DNA of 64,000 nucleotides, taken from the NCBI RefSeq assembly GCF_001881565.1, contig NZ_MPDJ01000004.1, positions 227,126 through 291,125 of the forward strand. Reading direction: 5' to 3'. This document shows positions 16,995 to 26,310 of this stretch, one piece after another. The notes beneath the pieces are model-generated. The model saw only the letters and a list, made by a program, of their open reading frames with translations. It ran no database searches and had not been told where the DNA came from. The position numbers were made by a program, and so were the translations under genes. Source of the DNA: Eisenbergiella tayi (lineage in GTDB: Bacteria; Bacillota; Clostridia; Lachnospirales; Lachnospiraceae). The first letter of the stretch is position 1. Every line of letters begins with the position of its first letter.

Positions 16995-17747
16995 TCAGCA
17001 GGTTTCCGGAAAGCTAATGGAGAACCTGCTTCTGAAAGCGGAGGGGGATTCCCCTTCCGCGCTCTTGAACACTTTGGTGAAAACCCGGTAATCCCTGAAG
17101 CCTGTTTCTCCCGCTATTTCCGTAATACTCTTTCCTGTAGAAGCAAGCAGCGTCCTCGCTTTGTCCATGCGCAGCTTTGTTAAATAATCATGATACTTCA
17201 TACCCAGTTCATTTTTAAACAGCTGACTGATATAAGAAGGATTCAAGTGGAATTCGTCCGCCAGGGTCTGCAGGGTGATATCCTCAGAAAGATGCTCCTG
17301 AAGGTAGGCCGCCAGCTGATATACAGGCTTTTCCGCACACAGGCCTGTCTGCGGGCATTTGTTCTGTATCAGCTTCAGCTTTATTCTTTCAATCACTTTT
17401 CCGAACTCCCCGAAATCCACAGGCTTCAGAATATAGTCCATGATCTGAAGGCGCAGCGCCTCGCGGCAGTATTCAAATTCATCATAGCCGCTCACTATGA
17501 CACAGGCGCATTCCCCGTTCTGATCTCTGATTACCCGAAGAGCTTCCAGCCCCGACATAACAGGAATATTGATATCCATGATAATAATATCCGGCTGGTA
17601 CAATTTGGCCTGGTTCACAGCCATTACCCCGTCCAGGGCCTCACACACCACCTCACACCCATATGCCTTCCAGTCAAACAGTCTTTTAAATCCTTCCAGG
17701 ATTGTCACCTCGTCATCCACCAGCATTACCTTCAGAGAATTTCCCAT
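16995..17747 (-). CDS. YesN-type response regulator (AraC output)
   Basis: This encodes 250 residues from the ATG at 17747 with GGGGAGG five bases upstream. The receiver domain has DD at 11-12, phospho-acceptor Asp58 (IIIMDINIP) and a KP dipeptide (DYILKPVD). After a short linker comes an AraC-type double HTH (LADEFHLNPSYISQLFKNELG and ITEIAGETGFRDYRVFTKVFK). It should be phosphorylated by the YesM-type kinase encoded two genes upstream and activate the sugar-transport operon. It is the last gene of that operon, after an internal hairpin. Confidence 0.93.
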   Translation of the reverse strand: MGNSLKVMLVDDEVTILEGFKRLFDWKAYGCEVVCEALDGVMAVNQAKLYQPDIIIMDINIPVMSGLEALRVIRDQNGECACVIVSGYDEFEYCREALRLQIMDYILKPVDFGEFGKVIERIKLKLIQNKCPQTGLCAEKPVYQLAAYLQEHLSEDITLQTLADEFHLNPSYISQLFKNELGMKYHDYLTKLRMDKARTLLASTGKSITEIAGETGFRDYRVFTKVFKSAEGESPSAFRSRFSISFPETC

Positions 17748-17786
17748 ACCGGCCTCCCCTATTTTTTCCCTGCGCAAGGTACCATA

Positions 17787-17817
17787 AAGCCCATGGCCGC
17801 AAAGGGCTCATGGGCTT
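17787..17817 (-). other. Intercistronic hairpin before the response regulator gene
   Basis: AAGCCCATG pairs with CATGGGCTT between the ADP-ribosylglycohydrolase-like gene and the regulator gene. On the minus strand it is followed by TTTATGG, a weak T run. It could partly end transcription or protect the upstream mRNA, setting a lower dose of the regulator. Confidence 0.5.
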
Positions 17818-17822
17818 ATTCT

Positions 17823-19385
17823 TTATGCCTCCCGCATCAGCGTTACTTTTACAGCTCCGGAAGAATGTCTTCCTTCCAAGGATACCTCTACAACAAACTC
17901 AAGCCTTCCGCCGTCATAAAGATCCGTGTTGAATGCAATCTCCACTTCGGCTTTGGAGCCATACAGATTATTTAATGGAAGGGTATAGCCTTTTCCATTT
18001 AAGAGTTCCACTCCCGACGGCATATAAACGTTGATCTTCGCCCACTGCTGCTGCCTCATGGTATGGGAATTCGTCACAGTCACTTTTATTTTCCTGGTTT
18101 CCCCGGATTTAAAGAAGATCGAGTCCTCATAATCCACCATGATATTAAAGGCCGGGAAGGAATATCTCACCACATAAGGGGACAGGCTGCACAGATCCTT
18201 CACAGGAAGCGCTTCGTCTTTGCCGTTTCCGTTGATTTTCGGAATGTAATCGGAGGTTCTCTTGCAGTAGAGTTCGTTTCCTTCCTTACAATCGATAGTC
18301 ATGCCTCCGTCCGCAAAGATATCACAGATATCCTGGCCAAGGAAACCGGGCGCCGCGCGCATCACCCGTTCCGTAAGTTCCGTAACCGTGGAGGGCACCC
18401 AGATGCCTCCGCTCGTCTTGTCGATGCAGAGTGTGGCTATCTTGTCATCCAGAGGCGCCGTCCATTTTTCAGGAAGCCCTGACGCACCGGCGATAATTCC
18501 CAGAACAGCCCCCAGGGTGGCGCAGGTACAGTCCGTGTCCTCTCCGCAGGCCACCGCCATGCAGAGGCTCTTTCCGAAATCCTCCTCTCCATAAAGCCAG
18601 CCGGCAATGGTAAACGCCACATTCTCCGGAGCATCAAAGCCGGGAGCACCGATTTCCATGCCCTCATTTCCTTCCGCAGGGATATCCTGAATCGTTCCGC
18701 TCTGAACACCAAAGGTACCGGGAGCCGTATTATGAATCGCTTTGCGCGCCTCCGTAAATTCCATATGATTGTCATAGCATTCCATGGCTTTGCGGATTGC
18801 AGCCGTCGTTTTGCTTTCCTCCGGTATGTAAGACAGTGCGATATCAATCAGCTTTCTTTTATCGCTCTCAACAAATGCCGCGCTTTGCAGGGCCGCGAAG
18901 AAAATCTCCCCATACATGCCCTCCCCTTCATGATCCACGATGGCATCTTCATAGGCATAACGCGCCGCCAGCTCGGGATTACCGGGAGCCAGGCAGGCCC
19001 ATATTTCCGAACGGATATAACAGCCGCAGCTGTCTTTGTAAGTATTGTCAATCAGCCCTGACAGAGGCGGCTGCAGCCCTGCGCGCAGATTCGCCTTTCC
19101 CGTCCCGTATTCCACCCAGTTGGGAATACAGTAAGAAAGCCAGTATTCACCCAATATGGAAGCATTCACATTCCTTCCATAGCGCTCCACCGCCGCCAGC
19201 CAGATAATCTGCAGATCCAGATCATCATTGGGCGGAGGCCCCATGGACAGATCCTGCGTATAGAAGGAAATGTCATTCACCTGTCTCTTTCCCTCAAACG
19301 GCGCCCCCAGCACACCGCCGATATTTTTGCCGGCCCAGCAGCCCATAACCTTGTCTTTGTAGGTTGCAAAATCCAGTTTTCTCAT
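17823..19385 (-). CDS. ADP-ribosylglycohydrolase-family enzyme
   Basis: This encodes 520 residues. The N-terminal 350 show the DraG/ARH fold: MGCWAGKNIGGVLGAPFEG near the start, the acidic metal-binding PPNDDLDLQI (about 51-60) and GEDTDCTCATLGAVLG. The last 150 or so residues form an extra beta-type domain (DSIFFKSGETRKIKVTVTN, AEVEIAFNTDL). The family removes ADP-ribose from proteins, nucleosides or other groups; this two-domain form in sugar operons has no settled substrate. Its ATG shares a base with the histidine kinase stop (TAATG), so the two are translationally coupled. Confidence 0.82.
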   Translation of the reverse strand: MRKLDFATYKDKVMGCWAGKNIGGVLGAPFEGKRQVNDISFYTQDLSMGPPPNDDLDLQIIWLAAVERYGRNVNASILGEYWLSYCIPNWVEYGTGKANLRAGLQPPLSGLIDNTYKDSCGCYIRSEIWACLAPGNPELAARYAYEDAIVDHEGEGMYGEIFFAALQSAAFVESDKRKLIDIALSYIPEESKTTAAIRKAMECYDNHMEFTEARKAIHNTAPGTFGVQSGTIQDIPAEGNEGMEIGAPGFDAPENVAFTIAGWLYGEEDFGKSLCMAVACGEDTDCTCATLGAVLGIIAGASGLPEKWTAPLDDKIATLCIDKTSGGIWVPSTVTELTERVMRAAPGFLGQDICDIFADGGMTIDCKEGNELYCKRTSDYIPKINGNGKDEALPVKDLCSLSPYVVRYSFPAFNIMVDYEDSIFFKSGETRKIKVTVTNSHTMRQQQWAKINVYMPSGVELLNGKGYTLPLNNLYGSKAEVEIAFNTDLYDGGRLEFVVEVSLEGRHSSGAVKVTLMREA

Positions 19386-21268
19386 TACAAACCCTCTCTT
19401 TCTACATTGCTCTTAATTATTAATGTCACCGTAACCCCGCCTTCCGGGTTATCCTGATAGGACAAACCTGCGGTGTCCGGATAAAACATCTTCAGCCTTC
19501 TCTGCACATTGACAATGCCTATGTGCATTTCCTCCGTACCTGTTTCACAGGTATCATCCCCTGCATTCTGCAGGACATTTTCCAGCAGGCTCCGGGTTCC
19601 CGGAGAGAATCCCGCCCCATTATCATAGATACGTATAACAATATTTTCACCATCCGTCTCATCCCTGCTGACCGAAAGCCGCACCGTCCCCCGATAGCCC
19701 ACTCCCCGCAGCCCGTGCATGACACTGTTTTCAACCAGGGGCTGCAGAATAAAATTAGGCATTTCCACATCCAGAAGCGACTCGTCTATTTCATATTCAC
19801 AGTTCAGGAACGGGTACCGGCAGCACATCAGCTTGAGATAAGCCTGTATCAAACGGATCTCATGGCTTACCGACACCATCTGGCTGTCCGCCTTCACACT
19901 CAGCCGGAAAAAATCAACCATCTGCATGATCATGGCGGATACCTCCTTATCTCCGTTCAGTTCCGCCTTAATCCGGATGGTATCCAGCGTATTATAAAGG
20001 AAATGAGGGTTGATCTGGTTTTTCAGATAGAGCAGGGACATCCTCTGCTGCTTCAATTCCGCCTCCTTGAGACGTACCTTCCCTTCATATTCCGATTCTA
20101 TCAGCTGGTTAATGATATCCATCATTTTATTGAAGGACGCCACAAGCCTGCCCGTTTCATCCTCTGAGGCAACCACAAAACGCATCCCCATGTCATCCTG
20201 GTTAAAATGTGCCATTGAATCTGTCAGTATGGTAAGAGGTCGAAGCATTTTCCTGGTTCCCTGGAAAGTCATGGCTACGGTGATTCCCAAAATCACAAGG
20301 AAAACAGCAACCGTAACACCGATGAAACGCATGGCATCCTTCCAAATAAGAGCGATCGCCCTTCTCGTCACCAGTATCATACCGCTGTATTGGGATTTCT
20401 GATAGGTAACAAGACAGTCTGTTCCTCTGATCCGTTCCCGGAACACTCCTTTTTCCTCATTCATCCGCAGATAGATTTCCGGAAAAGCATCTTTTATATT
20501 TTTCCCCAGGTATTCCGCCTCTTCATCGCAGACAATATCCCCCTCCTCCGTAAGAAGCGTGTATTCCACTTCCTTATCCAGATATTCGTTCAGGACTTCC
20601 CTGATATTTTCCATCGTGGTGATCAGAAGGATATGCCCAATCGGTTCATTCGGGGAAAAGCTTTTGATCTCCCTCACCAGATAGATACAGTGTCTGGTAT
20701 ATTCATTTTCCAGGTATCTTGTGTTGAAGCGCATGAAATCCGGCTGTACCCCGACCACCAGACGGCAGCCCGACACGCTCCTTTCCTTGCTCTCCCATTC
20801 TTCCATCCGTTTCAGGAATACGGACATATCCATATTTCTCCGCATGGACGGATCCAGGTTATCCTGCCAGAAGACCAGGGAATCCAAATCAAAAATATAG
20901 ACCGAATTGATATCCTCCCGTATGGTGATAAGCGAGGTGTAAAGCTTCCTCAGATATTCCACATTATCCAGCTGCTCCGCATACGCAAAGGAATCATAAT
21001 TTTTCAATATTTCCTGGGTCCTCTCATCGGAATAGGTCATGAGTGAAACCCTCCCCATATCCTTCAGCTTATTGTCAATAGAGCTCAGGGTGTTGGAAAT
21101 ATACACATTCATTTTCTGTTTTTCATTTTCCAGGGTAAGCTGATAATTGATCGATACCGTAGTCAATATCAGACTGATAAAAATCAGCAGAATGATCCCT
21201 GCATTCATCACTGTAATTTTAGTACTCAGGCTTTTGCGTATCCGGAAAATAAAAGGAACGCCTTTCAT
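19385..21268 (-). CDS. YesM-type sensor histidine kinase
   Basis: This encodes 627 residues from the ATG at 21268 (GGAGG 11 bases upstream). A first membrane helix (about 18-43), an extracellular sensor of some 250 residues, a second helix (about 300-325) and a HAMP domain come first. The phospho-acceptor His lies in QINPHFLYNTLD, and the ATPase domain has QPLVENSVMHG and IRIYDNGAGFSPG. Such kinases sense sugars or cell-envelope signals and pass phosphate to a YesN-type regulator, here encoded downstream in the same operon. Confidence 0.94.
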   Translation of the reverse strand: MKGVPFIFRIRKSLSTKITVMNAGIILLIFISLILTTVSINYQLTLENEKQKMNVYISNTLSSIDNKLKDMGRVSLMTYSDERTQEILKNYDSFAYAEQLDNVEYLRKLYTSLITIREDINSVYIFDLDSLVFWQDNLDPSMRRNMDMSVFLKRMEEWESKERSVSGCRLVVGVQPDFMRFNTRYLENEYTRHCIYLVREIKSFSPNEPIGHILLITTMENIREVLNEYLDKEVEYTLLTEEGDIVCDEEAEYLGKNIKDAFPEIYLRMNEEKGVFRERIRGTDCLVTYQKSQYSGMILVTRRAIALIWKDAMRFIGVTVAVFLVILGITVAMTFQGTRKMLRPLTILTDSMAHFNQDDMGMRFVVASEDETGRLVASFNKMMDIINQLIESEYEGKVRLKEAELKQQRMSLLYLKNQINPHFLYNTLDTIRIKAELNGDKEVSAMIMQMVDFFRLSVKADSQMVSVSHEIRLIQAYLKLMCCRYPFLNCEYEIDESLLDVEMPNFILQPLVENSVMHGLRGVGYRGTVRLSVSRDETDGENIVIRIYDNGAGFSPGTRSLLENVLQNAGDDTCETGTEEMHIGIVNVQRRLKMFYPDTAGLSYQDNPEGGVTVTLIIKSNVEREGL

Positions 21269-21335
21269 AATGGGAAAATCCTCCTGCCTTTCCCGGCGGC
21301 ATACCAAGCTGCCGGGATTTCCTGTCAATTGCTGT

Positions 21336-22130
21336 CTATCCCTTTATGGCTCCCTGTGTCAGCCCCGCTATCAAAAACCGGGACCCGAATACATAAAATA
21401 CGGCAATCGGGCTCAGGCAAATCACCAGCGCCGCATACATCACCTCCAGCGGAAACCCCTGCACCCCCGCTGTCTGCGTAAACCGCAGAGGAACCACCGA
21501 TATCGGCTGCAGGGAAGTGTCATTAATAAAAATCATGGCCATCTGCAGCTCATTCCAGGCGGAAAGGAAGGTCTGAATCAGCACAAAGGCCAGTCCCGGA
21601 ACCGCTATCGGCATCATAATGCTTATGAATATCCGCCCTTTTCCCGCCCCGTCAATCCTGGCCGATTCCATCAGTTCATTCGGCAGTGCGTCAAAATAAT
21701 TTTTAAGCACCATCAGGTTAAAGCAGCAGTTCAGTGTGGCATAAGGAAAAATCAGGGAAAAAGGTGTATTATTTATTTTAAGCCCTTTTACGATTTGAAA
21801 CAATGGGAAAATAAGCGCTGAAGTAGGAATCATCATTCCGGTAAGAAGCATATAATAAATAGCCTTCTTAAACGGAAAATCCAGCTTGGAAAACGCGAAG
21901 GCCGCCATGGCCGCCACCGCAGAAACAATGAGCAGCGTACCGAATACTACGGTAATGCTGGTCAGAAAGTTCGGCGCCAGATTCACGGTTTCAAAAACCC
22001 TTACATAATTATGCAGGCCTTCCCCTTTAAAAGAACGGATAAGCATCAGAACCAGGGGAAACAGAAAAAGCGCCGTTGCCAGGATACAGATCAGCTGTCC
22101 TGCTATTTTAAAAAACAAAGATTTTCTCAT
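21336..22130 (-). CDS. Carbohydrate ABC transporter permease (MalG type)
   Basis: This encodes 264 residues with six membrane helices and the EAA-loop region ELMESARIDGAGKGRIFISIMMPIAVPGLA, where the motif contacts an ATPase. It forms the second half of the sugar channel with the MalF-type protein. Its ATG overlaps the stop of that gene by one base (TGATG). No ATPase gene is in the operon, so a shared MsmK-type ATPase from elsewhere is probably used. Confidence 0.95.
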   Translation of the reverse strand: MRKSLFFKIAGQLICILATALFLFPLVLMLIRSFKGEGLHNYVRVFETVNLAPNFLTSITVVFGTLLIVSAVAAMAAFAFSKLDFPFKKAIYYMLLTGMMIPTSALIFPLFQIVKGLKINNTPFSLIFPYATLNCCFNLMVLKNYFDALPNELMESARIDGAGKGRIFISIMMPIAVPGLAFVLIQTFLSAWNELQMAMIFINDTSLQPISVVPLRFTQTAGVQGFPLEVMYAALVICLSPIAVFYVFGSRFLIAGLTQGAIKG

Positions 22131-23017
22131 CAGCCCGCCAACTCCTTATCCTTATCATTCCGATAATAAAATTTCAGCTGTATCAGCGTAATCACCATGG
22201 CTATCACAAACATCACCATTACAATTGCCGATGCCGGCCCCTGCTTGAACAGATTAAAGGACTGCTTGTAAATATAAGTGGAAAAAAACTCTGTGGCATA
22301 ATTCGGGCCCCCTCTGGTCAGCACATAAGGAAGATCAAAACATTTCAGCGATCCCAGCATTCCCATGATGAACAGCGTATAATGGGTTCCTCTGAGAAGA
22401 GGGAAGGTGATCTTGGCAAACTGCTGTATCTGTCCGGCTCCGTCGATAGTTGCCGCTTCGTACAGGTCCTGGGGAATGTTCAGCATATTCGCGTAATACA
22501 TCAGCATACTGTATCCCGTCCACTGCCAGATATTCACAAAAATGATACAGGCAAGCGCCCATTTCGGATCGGCCAGCCACTGCTGGCACAGGCCATCCAG
22601 ATGCAGGAAACGCAGAAATACATTCAGGTATCCTCTGTTCGTTTCAAAGATTTTCGAAAAAATATTTCCGACAATCGCAGGGGTTGCTATTACCGGTATA
22701 TAAAAAATGATCCTGTAGAAAGATGCAAATTTTAATTTTCTTATGAAAAAGTCGGCAAATACCAGACCGAAGAATGCCTGAATAATAATCGTAAACAAAG
22801 CGAAAATAACAAAGTTTCTGATGATTTTCTGCATGATGGGATCCCGGAGCACATTTTTATAATTTTCCAGTCCCACAAAAACCTTGTCGATATTGATACC
22901 GTTCCATTCATAAAAGCTGATATAAAAGTTATAGCAGATAGGATATACAATAAATATCAGAAAAAGGATGACGATAGGCAGGATAAACAAATACCCTGAA
23001 CAGAATTTCTTTTTCAT
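22130..23017 (-). CDS. Carbohydrate ABC transporter permease (MalF type)
   Basis: This encodes 295 residues starting MKKKFCSGYLF at 23017, with GGAGGG seven bases upstream; the longer open frame to 23173 is not needed. Six helices and an EAA loop (DLYEAATIDGAGQIQQFAKITFP) are present. It pairs with the MalG-type permease and the lipoprotein encoded just upstream to import an unidentified sugar or oligosaccharide. Confidence 0.95.
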   Translation of the reverse strand: MKKKFCSGYLFILPIVILFLIFIVYPICYNFYISFYEWNGINIDKVFVGLENYKNVLRDPIMQKIIRNFVIFALFTIIIQAFFGLVFADFFIRKLKFASFYRIIFYIPVIATPAIVGNIFSKIFETNRGYLNVFLRFLHLDGLCQQWLADPKWALACIIFVNIWQWTGYSMLMYYANMLNIPQDLYEAATIDGAGQIQQFAKITFPLLRGTHYTLFIMGMLGSLKCFDLPYVLTRGGPNYATEFFSTYIYKQSFNLFKQGPASAIVMVMFVIAMVITLIQLKFYYRNDKDKELAG

Positions 23018-23111
23018 GGCTCTTCCCTCCTTCAGGAGGACGCCCCTTCCCGTCTTCTTCGCGGTAACGGGCGCCCTCTTTTTATGGCACAACCGCATAT
23101 TGCTGCTTATT

Positions 23112-24497
23112 TTATCTGGCCTGTGCCTGGGAAGCCGCTTCAATTGCCGCCGCCGCTTCTTCCGGTGTTGCATCTCCCAATGCGAGGACGGTCAGCTGAT
23201 CACTGATAACCTGCTTCAAATCCGCATAGGCCATTTCCCGGTATCCGCCCAGGTTATTCTCTGACTGTTCCACAATGTATGCCAGGTTATCCAATCCATC
23301 CTGATTCATTCCCTCTACATTCAGCTCCAGATCCTTTCTGGAAGGACAGTATGAAAAATAACGGTTAATCAGAATATCCTGCCCTTCATGAAGCATGAAG
23401 TCAATGAAAGTCCAGGCAGCCTCCGGATTTTTGGTATTTTTATTCATACACAGGCAGACATCCACAGATGCCGTTACCGGACATACCTTGCCGTCGTTAT
23501 TCCAGTCAATAAGGAAAATATCATGATCCGCCCCTTCCGAGTTGAAAACCCGGTTCTGATCCGGATCACCGCTCACATAAAAGCCTGCGGACCAGGATCC
23601 ATTCTGAATCATGGGTATGCTTCCTTCCTTTTCAAAGAGGTCTGAGGTATCATTATAAACGCCTACCCCAAGCGCTCCGTCCTGGAAAATCCCTTCTGTA
23701 AAGCAGGACTGCCAGATGCGGAAGGATTCCACCAAATCAGGATCCGTAAAGGGTGTCTCCCCTTCTATGGCAGAGTACAGCTTTTCCGGATTGATATCAT
23801 TTGCCATACTCATCCAGGTATCAATATTAATCCATGCATCCTTAGCTCCGATAGTCAGCGGATACTGTCCGTTTTCACGGAGTACCTTCGCGCATTCCTT
23901 CAAATCATCATAAGAGGTGGGCACCTCCAGACCGTATTCCTTCAGCATATTTACATCCGCCCAGGTAAAGCCTGCATAGGTAAGGCCAAGCGGAAGACCG
24001 TAATAATGGCCGTCTTCATTCAGAAGATCCATACAGAAGTCCATGTACTGATCCTTCCAGCTGCTTCCCCAGGACTCTTCCGCATAGCTCGTTAAATCCA
24101 TTTCAAAATCACGGAATTCCTTGATCGTCGCGCCGGTCTGCATTCCGAATACATCCGCTCCCTCTCCGCTGGCTAAATCAATTTTCAATTTTTCCACATG
24201 ATCGGTATAGGGCATGTATACATGATTCACCTTGATATTCGGATACTTTTCTTCAAAAGCTGCGATTACCTCATCAATAGCCGCCCCTTCCCCGGGATTC
24301 CAGGTCTGAAAATTAATAGTGACCTGTTCGCCGGTACCGCCCCCTGTTGTTTCTGCATTTCCGGTATTATCCGCCTCCTGTACAGCTTTGGTATCCCCTG
24401 TGCTTCCGGTTTCCGCAGCGCCCTTTCCGCCGCAGCCCGCCAACAGAGACACTGCCAAAAGAGCCGCTAACCCAATACTTACAAATTTTCTCTTCAT
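23112..24497 (-). CDS. Sugar-binding lipoprotein of the YesMN-linked ABC transporter
   Basis: This encodes 461 residues from the ATG at 24497 with GGAGGG seven bases upstream. The lipoprotein signal MKRKFVSIGLAALLAVSLLAGC is followed by a Gly/Thr linker and a family-1 solute-binding domain (INFQTWNPGEGAAIDEVIAAFEEKYPNIKV). It captures the sugar outside the cell for the two permeases. It is the first gene of the six-gene operon. The region upstream (24498-24804) holds only a candidate -10 box, a short inverted repeat and the terminator of the next gene. Confidence 0.95.
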   Translation of the reverse strand: MKRKFVSIGLAALLAVSLLAGCGGKGAAETGSTGDTKAVQEADNTGNAETTGGGTGEQVTINFQTWNPGEGAAIDEVIAAFEEKYPNIKVNHVYMPYTDHVEKLKIDLASGEGADVFGMQTGATIKEFRDFEMDLTSYAEESWGSSWKDQYMDFCMDLLNEDGHYYGLPLGLTYAGFTWADVNMLKEYGLEVPTSYDDLKECAKVLRENGQYPLTIGAKDAWINIDTWMSMANDINPEKLYSAIEGETPFTDPDLVESFRIWQSCFTEGIFQDGALGVGVYNDTSDLFEKEGSIPMIQNGSWSAGFYVSGDPDQNRVFNSEGADHDIFLIDWNNDGKVCPVTASVDVCLCMNKNTKNPEAAWTFIDFMLHEGQDILINRYFSYCPSRKDLELNVEGMNQDGLDNLAYIVEQSENNLGGYREMAYADLKQVISDQLTVLALGDATPEEAAAAIEAASQAQAR

Positions 24498-24673
24498 AAC
24501 GAATCCCTCCACAATATAAATACGTTTTTTGTTAACAAGCTTATTATATAAATTAAAATTGTGCAAATATACTTAATATTTATTGCAGAATGTGTTATTT
24601 TTTTAGTTTTGTATATCCGCTCATATGGTTTTATTAATTTATTCATTATTATGTTTCTAAACATTGTTATTTT

Positions 24674-24688
24674 CGCATCAATCATGCG
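24674..24688. promoter_or_regulatory. Candidate operator in the sugar operon promoter region
   Basis: CGCAT and ATGCG flank five bases, right next to a minus-strand TATAAT (24690-24695). It may be a regulator site, for example for the YesN-type protein, but the arms are short and the -35 box is weak. Confidence 0.3.
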
Positions 24689-24719
24689 CATTATACACAA
24701 TCTACATGGCATAAACCGG

Positions 24720-24751
24720 CAAAAAAAGCCAGCCGTTCCAACCCGGCTGGC
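24720..24751 (-). terminator. Terminator after the 24805-26043 lipoprotein gene
   Basis: GCCAGCCG pairs with CCGGCTGGC (24728-24751) and the minus strand continues with seven T. Confidence 0.9.
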
Positions 24752-24804
24752 ATATACAGCAATTGCTGTTCTTTATTCACCTTGGAATTACAGGAGAAAG
24801 CACT

Positions 24805-26043
24805 CTATCCGTAGTATTCTTCCCACTGTTCGTCACTCAGCCTGTCCGTATACCAGACCGGCTCCACATTCTTCTCTGACGGTATCACATGATTGGATAC
24901 ATATTGAAAACTGCCGTCTTCCAAAAGACGGATTACCACTTCATGGGAAAACGCCCGTGCAAGATGCTCCTTCGGCCATACCGCATTCACAGTCAGCCTG
25001 ATTGTTCCATCCGGATTTTCTTCGCAGGCCGCCACCTCAGGATAAGGCACACCGGGAATGGGGGCAAAATCGTATTGGCCTCTCGTACGGTATTGATAAG
25101 CCTTATCCTGATCCAGATAAACCGTACTCCTCCTCAGCACCTGACTGTCTATCCTGAAAAACGTCATAAATACGCCTTCAAAAATTTCTTCCGGCACCTG
25201 ATAAGCCTCACTGTCAATGGCGGCGGCAAAAGGCCCGCTGCCATACTTCATCTGATACATCCGTTCATACAAATCATAGAAATTCAGTTCCCCGAAGTTC
25301 TCTTCACTCCAATGGGAGGTAAACATGTTGTTCAGCCCATAACCCACAGGAAGAATATACCTGTCGTTCAGCTCCCGGAGATCCGGATCCAGGGGGTCCA
25401 CACGGACAGCCGTATACCCCGGGGCGCCATCAAATCCCGGCGGGCAGTATTCCTCAAAAAACAGATATCCGTCATCTTCATACGTCCATGAATAGGCCTG
25501 ATACGTATTTTGATAGCTTACATCCGGATTCCCATCCTTCCAATTCAACACAAGCCTTGTAACATCCACCTCTCCTCCGGCAGTATCCAGTTCATTACGG
25601 ATTAAATCACCGTTTTCCATCACAATAAAAAGCGTCGTCTTTGCTCCCTGCTTTTCCTCAACCTTACCGCAGAACTGTTTTATAAGCCCGGAGTTTACCA
25701 TGTCAATCTGATTCTCCGTATCCACTGCGGCATATCCGATTTCTCCAAGGCGGCCTATGAGTTCCCGCACCAGCTCCTGATTGCCTGCTGTATTTTCCTG
25801 TACTGCCTTTTCATAAATATCCCGGCATGATTCAGCTATGTCTATTGTCTCTCTGACAATGTCATTTTCCGAAACTTCCCCTGCTTCCTCCTTATCCGAA
25901 ACAGTTGCGGCAATTTCTGTCATTGCCGAGGGACGCTCATCTATTATTTCTCCTGCTTCCCCTTCTGCATCTGCCCTGCTGCCGCATCCGGCCAATGCCA
26001 GAAAGGAAAGTAAAATCAGGAGCTTTTTCTTCCTGTATTTCAC
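24805..26043 (-). CDS. Lipoprotein of unknown function
   Basis: This encodes 412 residues starting with GTG at 26043; AGGAGG lies seven bases upstream. The lipoprotein signal MKYRKKKLLILLSFLALAGC is followed by an acidic linker to about residue 75. The rest is a large domain without a motif I know (LIGRLGEIGYAAVDTENQIDMVN, GDLIRNELDTAGGEVDVTRL, YEDDGYLFFEEYCPPG). Proteins of this sort in Lachnospiraceae are annotated as hypothetical and may be sporulation or envelope related, but nothing here proves it. It is a single-gene unit with its own terminator. Confidence 0.75.
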   Translation of the reverse strand: MKYRKKKLLILLSFLALAGCGSRADAEGEAGEIIDERPSAMTEIAATVSDKEEAGEVSENDIVRETIDIAESCRDIYEKAVQENTAGNQELVRELIGRLGEIGYAAVDTENQIDMVNSGLIKQFCGKVEEKQGAKTTLFIVMENGDLIRNELDTAGGEVDVTRLVLNWKDGNPDVSYQNTYQAYSWTYEDDGYLFFEEYCPPGFDGAPGYTAVRVDPLDPDLRELNDRYILPVGYGLNNMFTSHWSEENFGELNFYDLYERMYQMKYGSGPFAAAIDSEAYQVPEEIFEGVFMTFFRIDSQVLRRSTVYLDQDKAYQYRTRGQYDFAPIPGVPYPEVAACEENPDGTIRLTVNAVWPKEHLARAFSHEVVIRLLEDGSFQYVSNHVIPSEKNVEPVWYTDRLSDEQWEEYYG

Positions 26044-26270
26044 TATAAAACCTCCTTTTGTTCCTGCTGTTCACTGGTTATACATAAAAGATGTCTGCCC
26101 GGACAAAATACACGGCCAGTATCAATACAAATACCCTTCATATCTTACATCTGTAATATTTATAAGTCAAGTCTGAGAAAATCAAATAAGCCAGCCTTAC
26201 CTTATTTTACACTGCCTTTTTTCGGAGAATCCAATAAATTAACCGCACCGGATTTACAGCTCAAAAAACG

Positions 26271-26310
26271 GGGAGCCGTTCCCGCGGTTATCCCCGCGGG
26301 AACGGCTCCC
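26271..26310 (-). terminator. Terminator overlapping the end of the DUF1062 gene
   Basis: GGGAGCCGTTCCCGCGG pairs with CCGCGGGAACGGCTCCC, 17 unbroken pairs with a short loop, followed on the minus strand by TTTTTTG. The last codons of the DUF1062 gene are inside the 5' arm and its TAA stop (26288-26290) falls in the loop. Confidence 0.92.
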
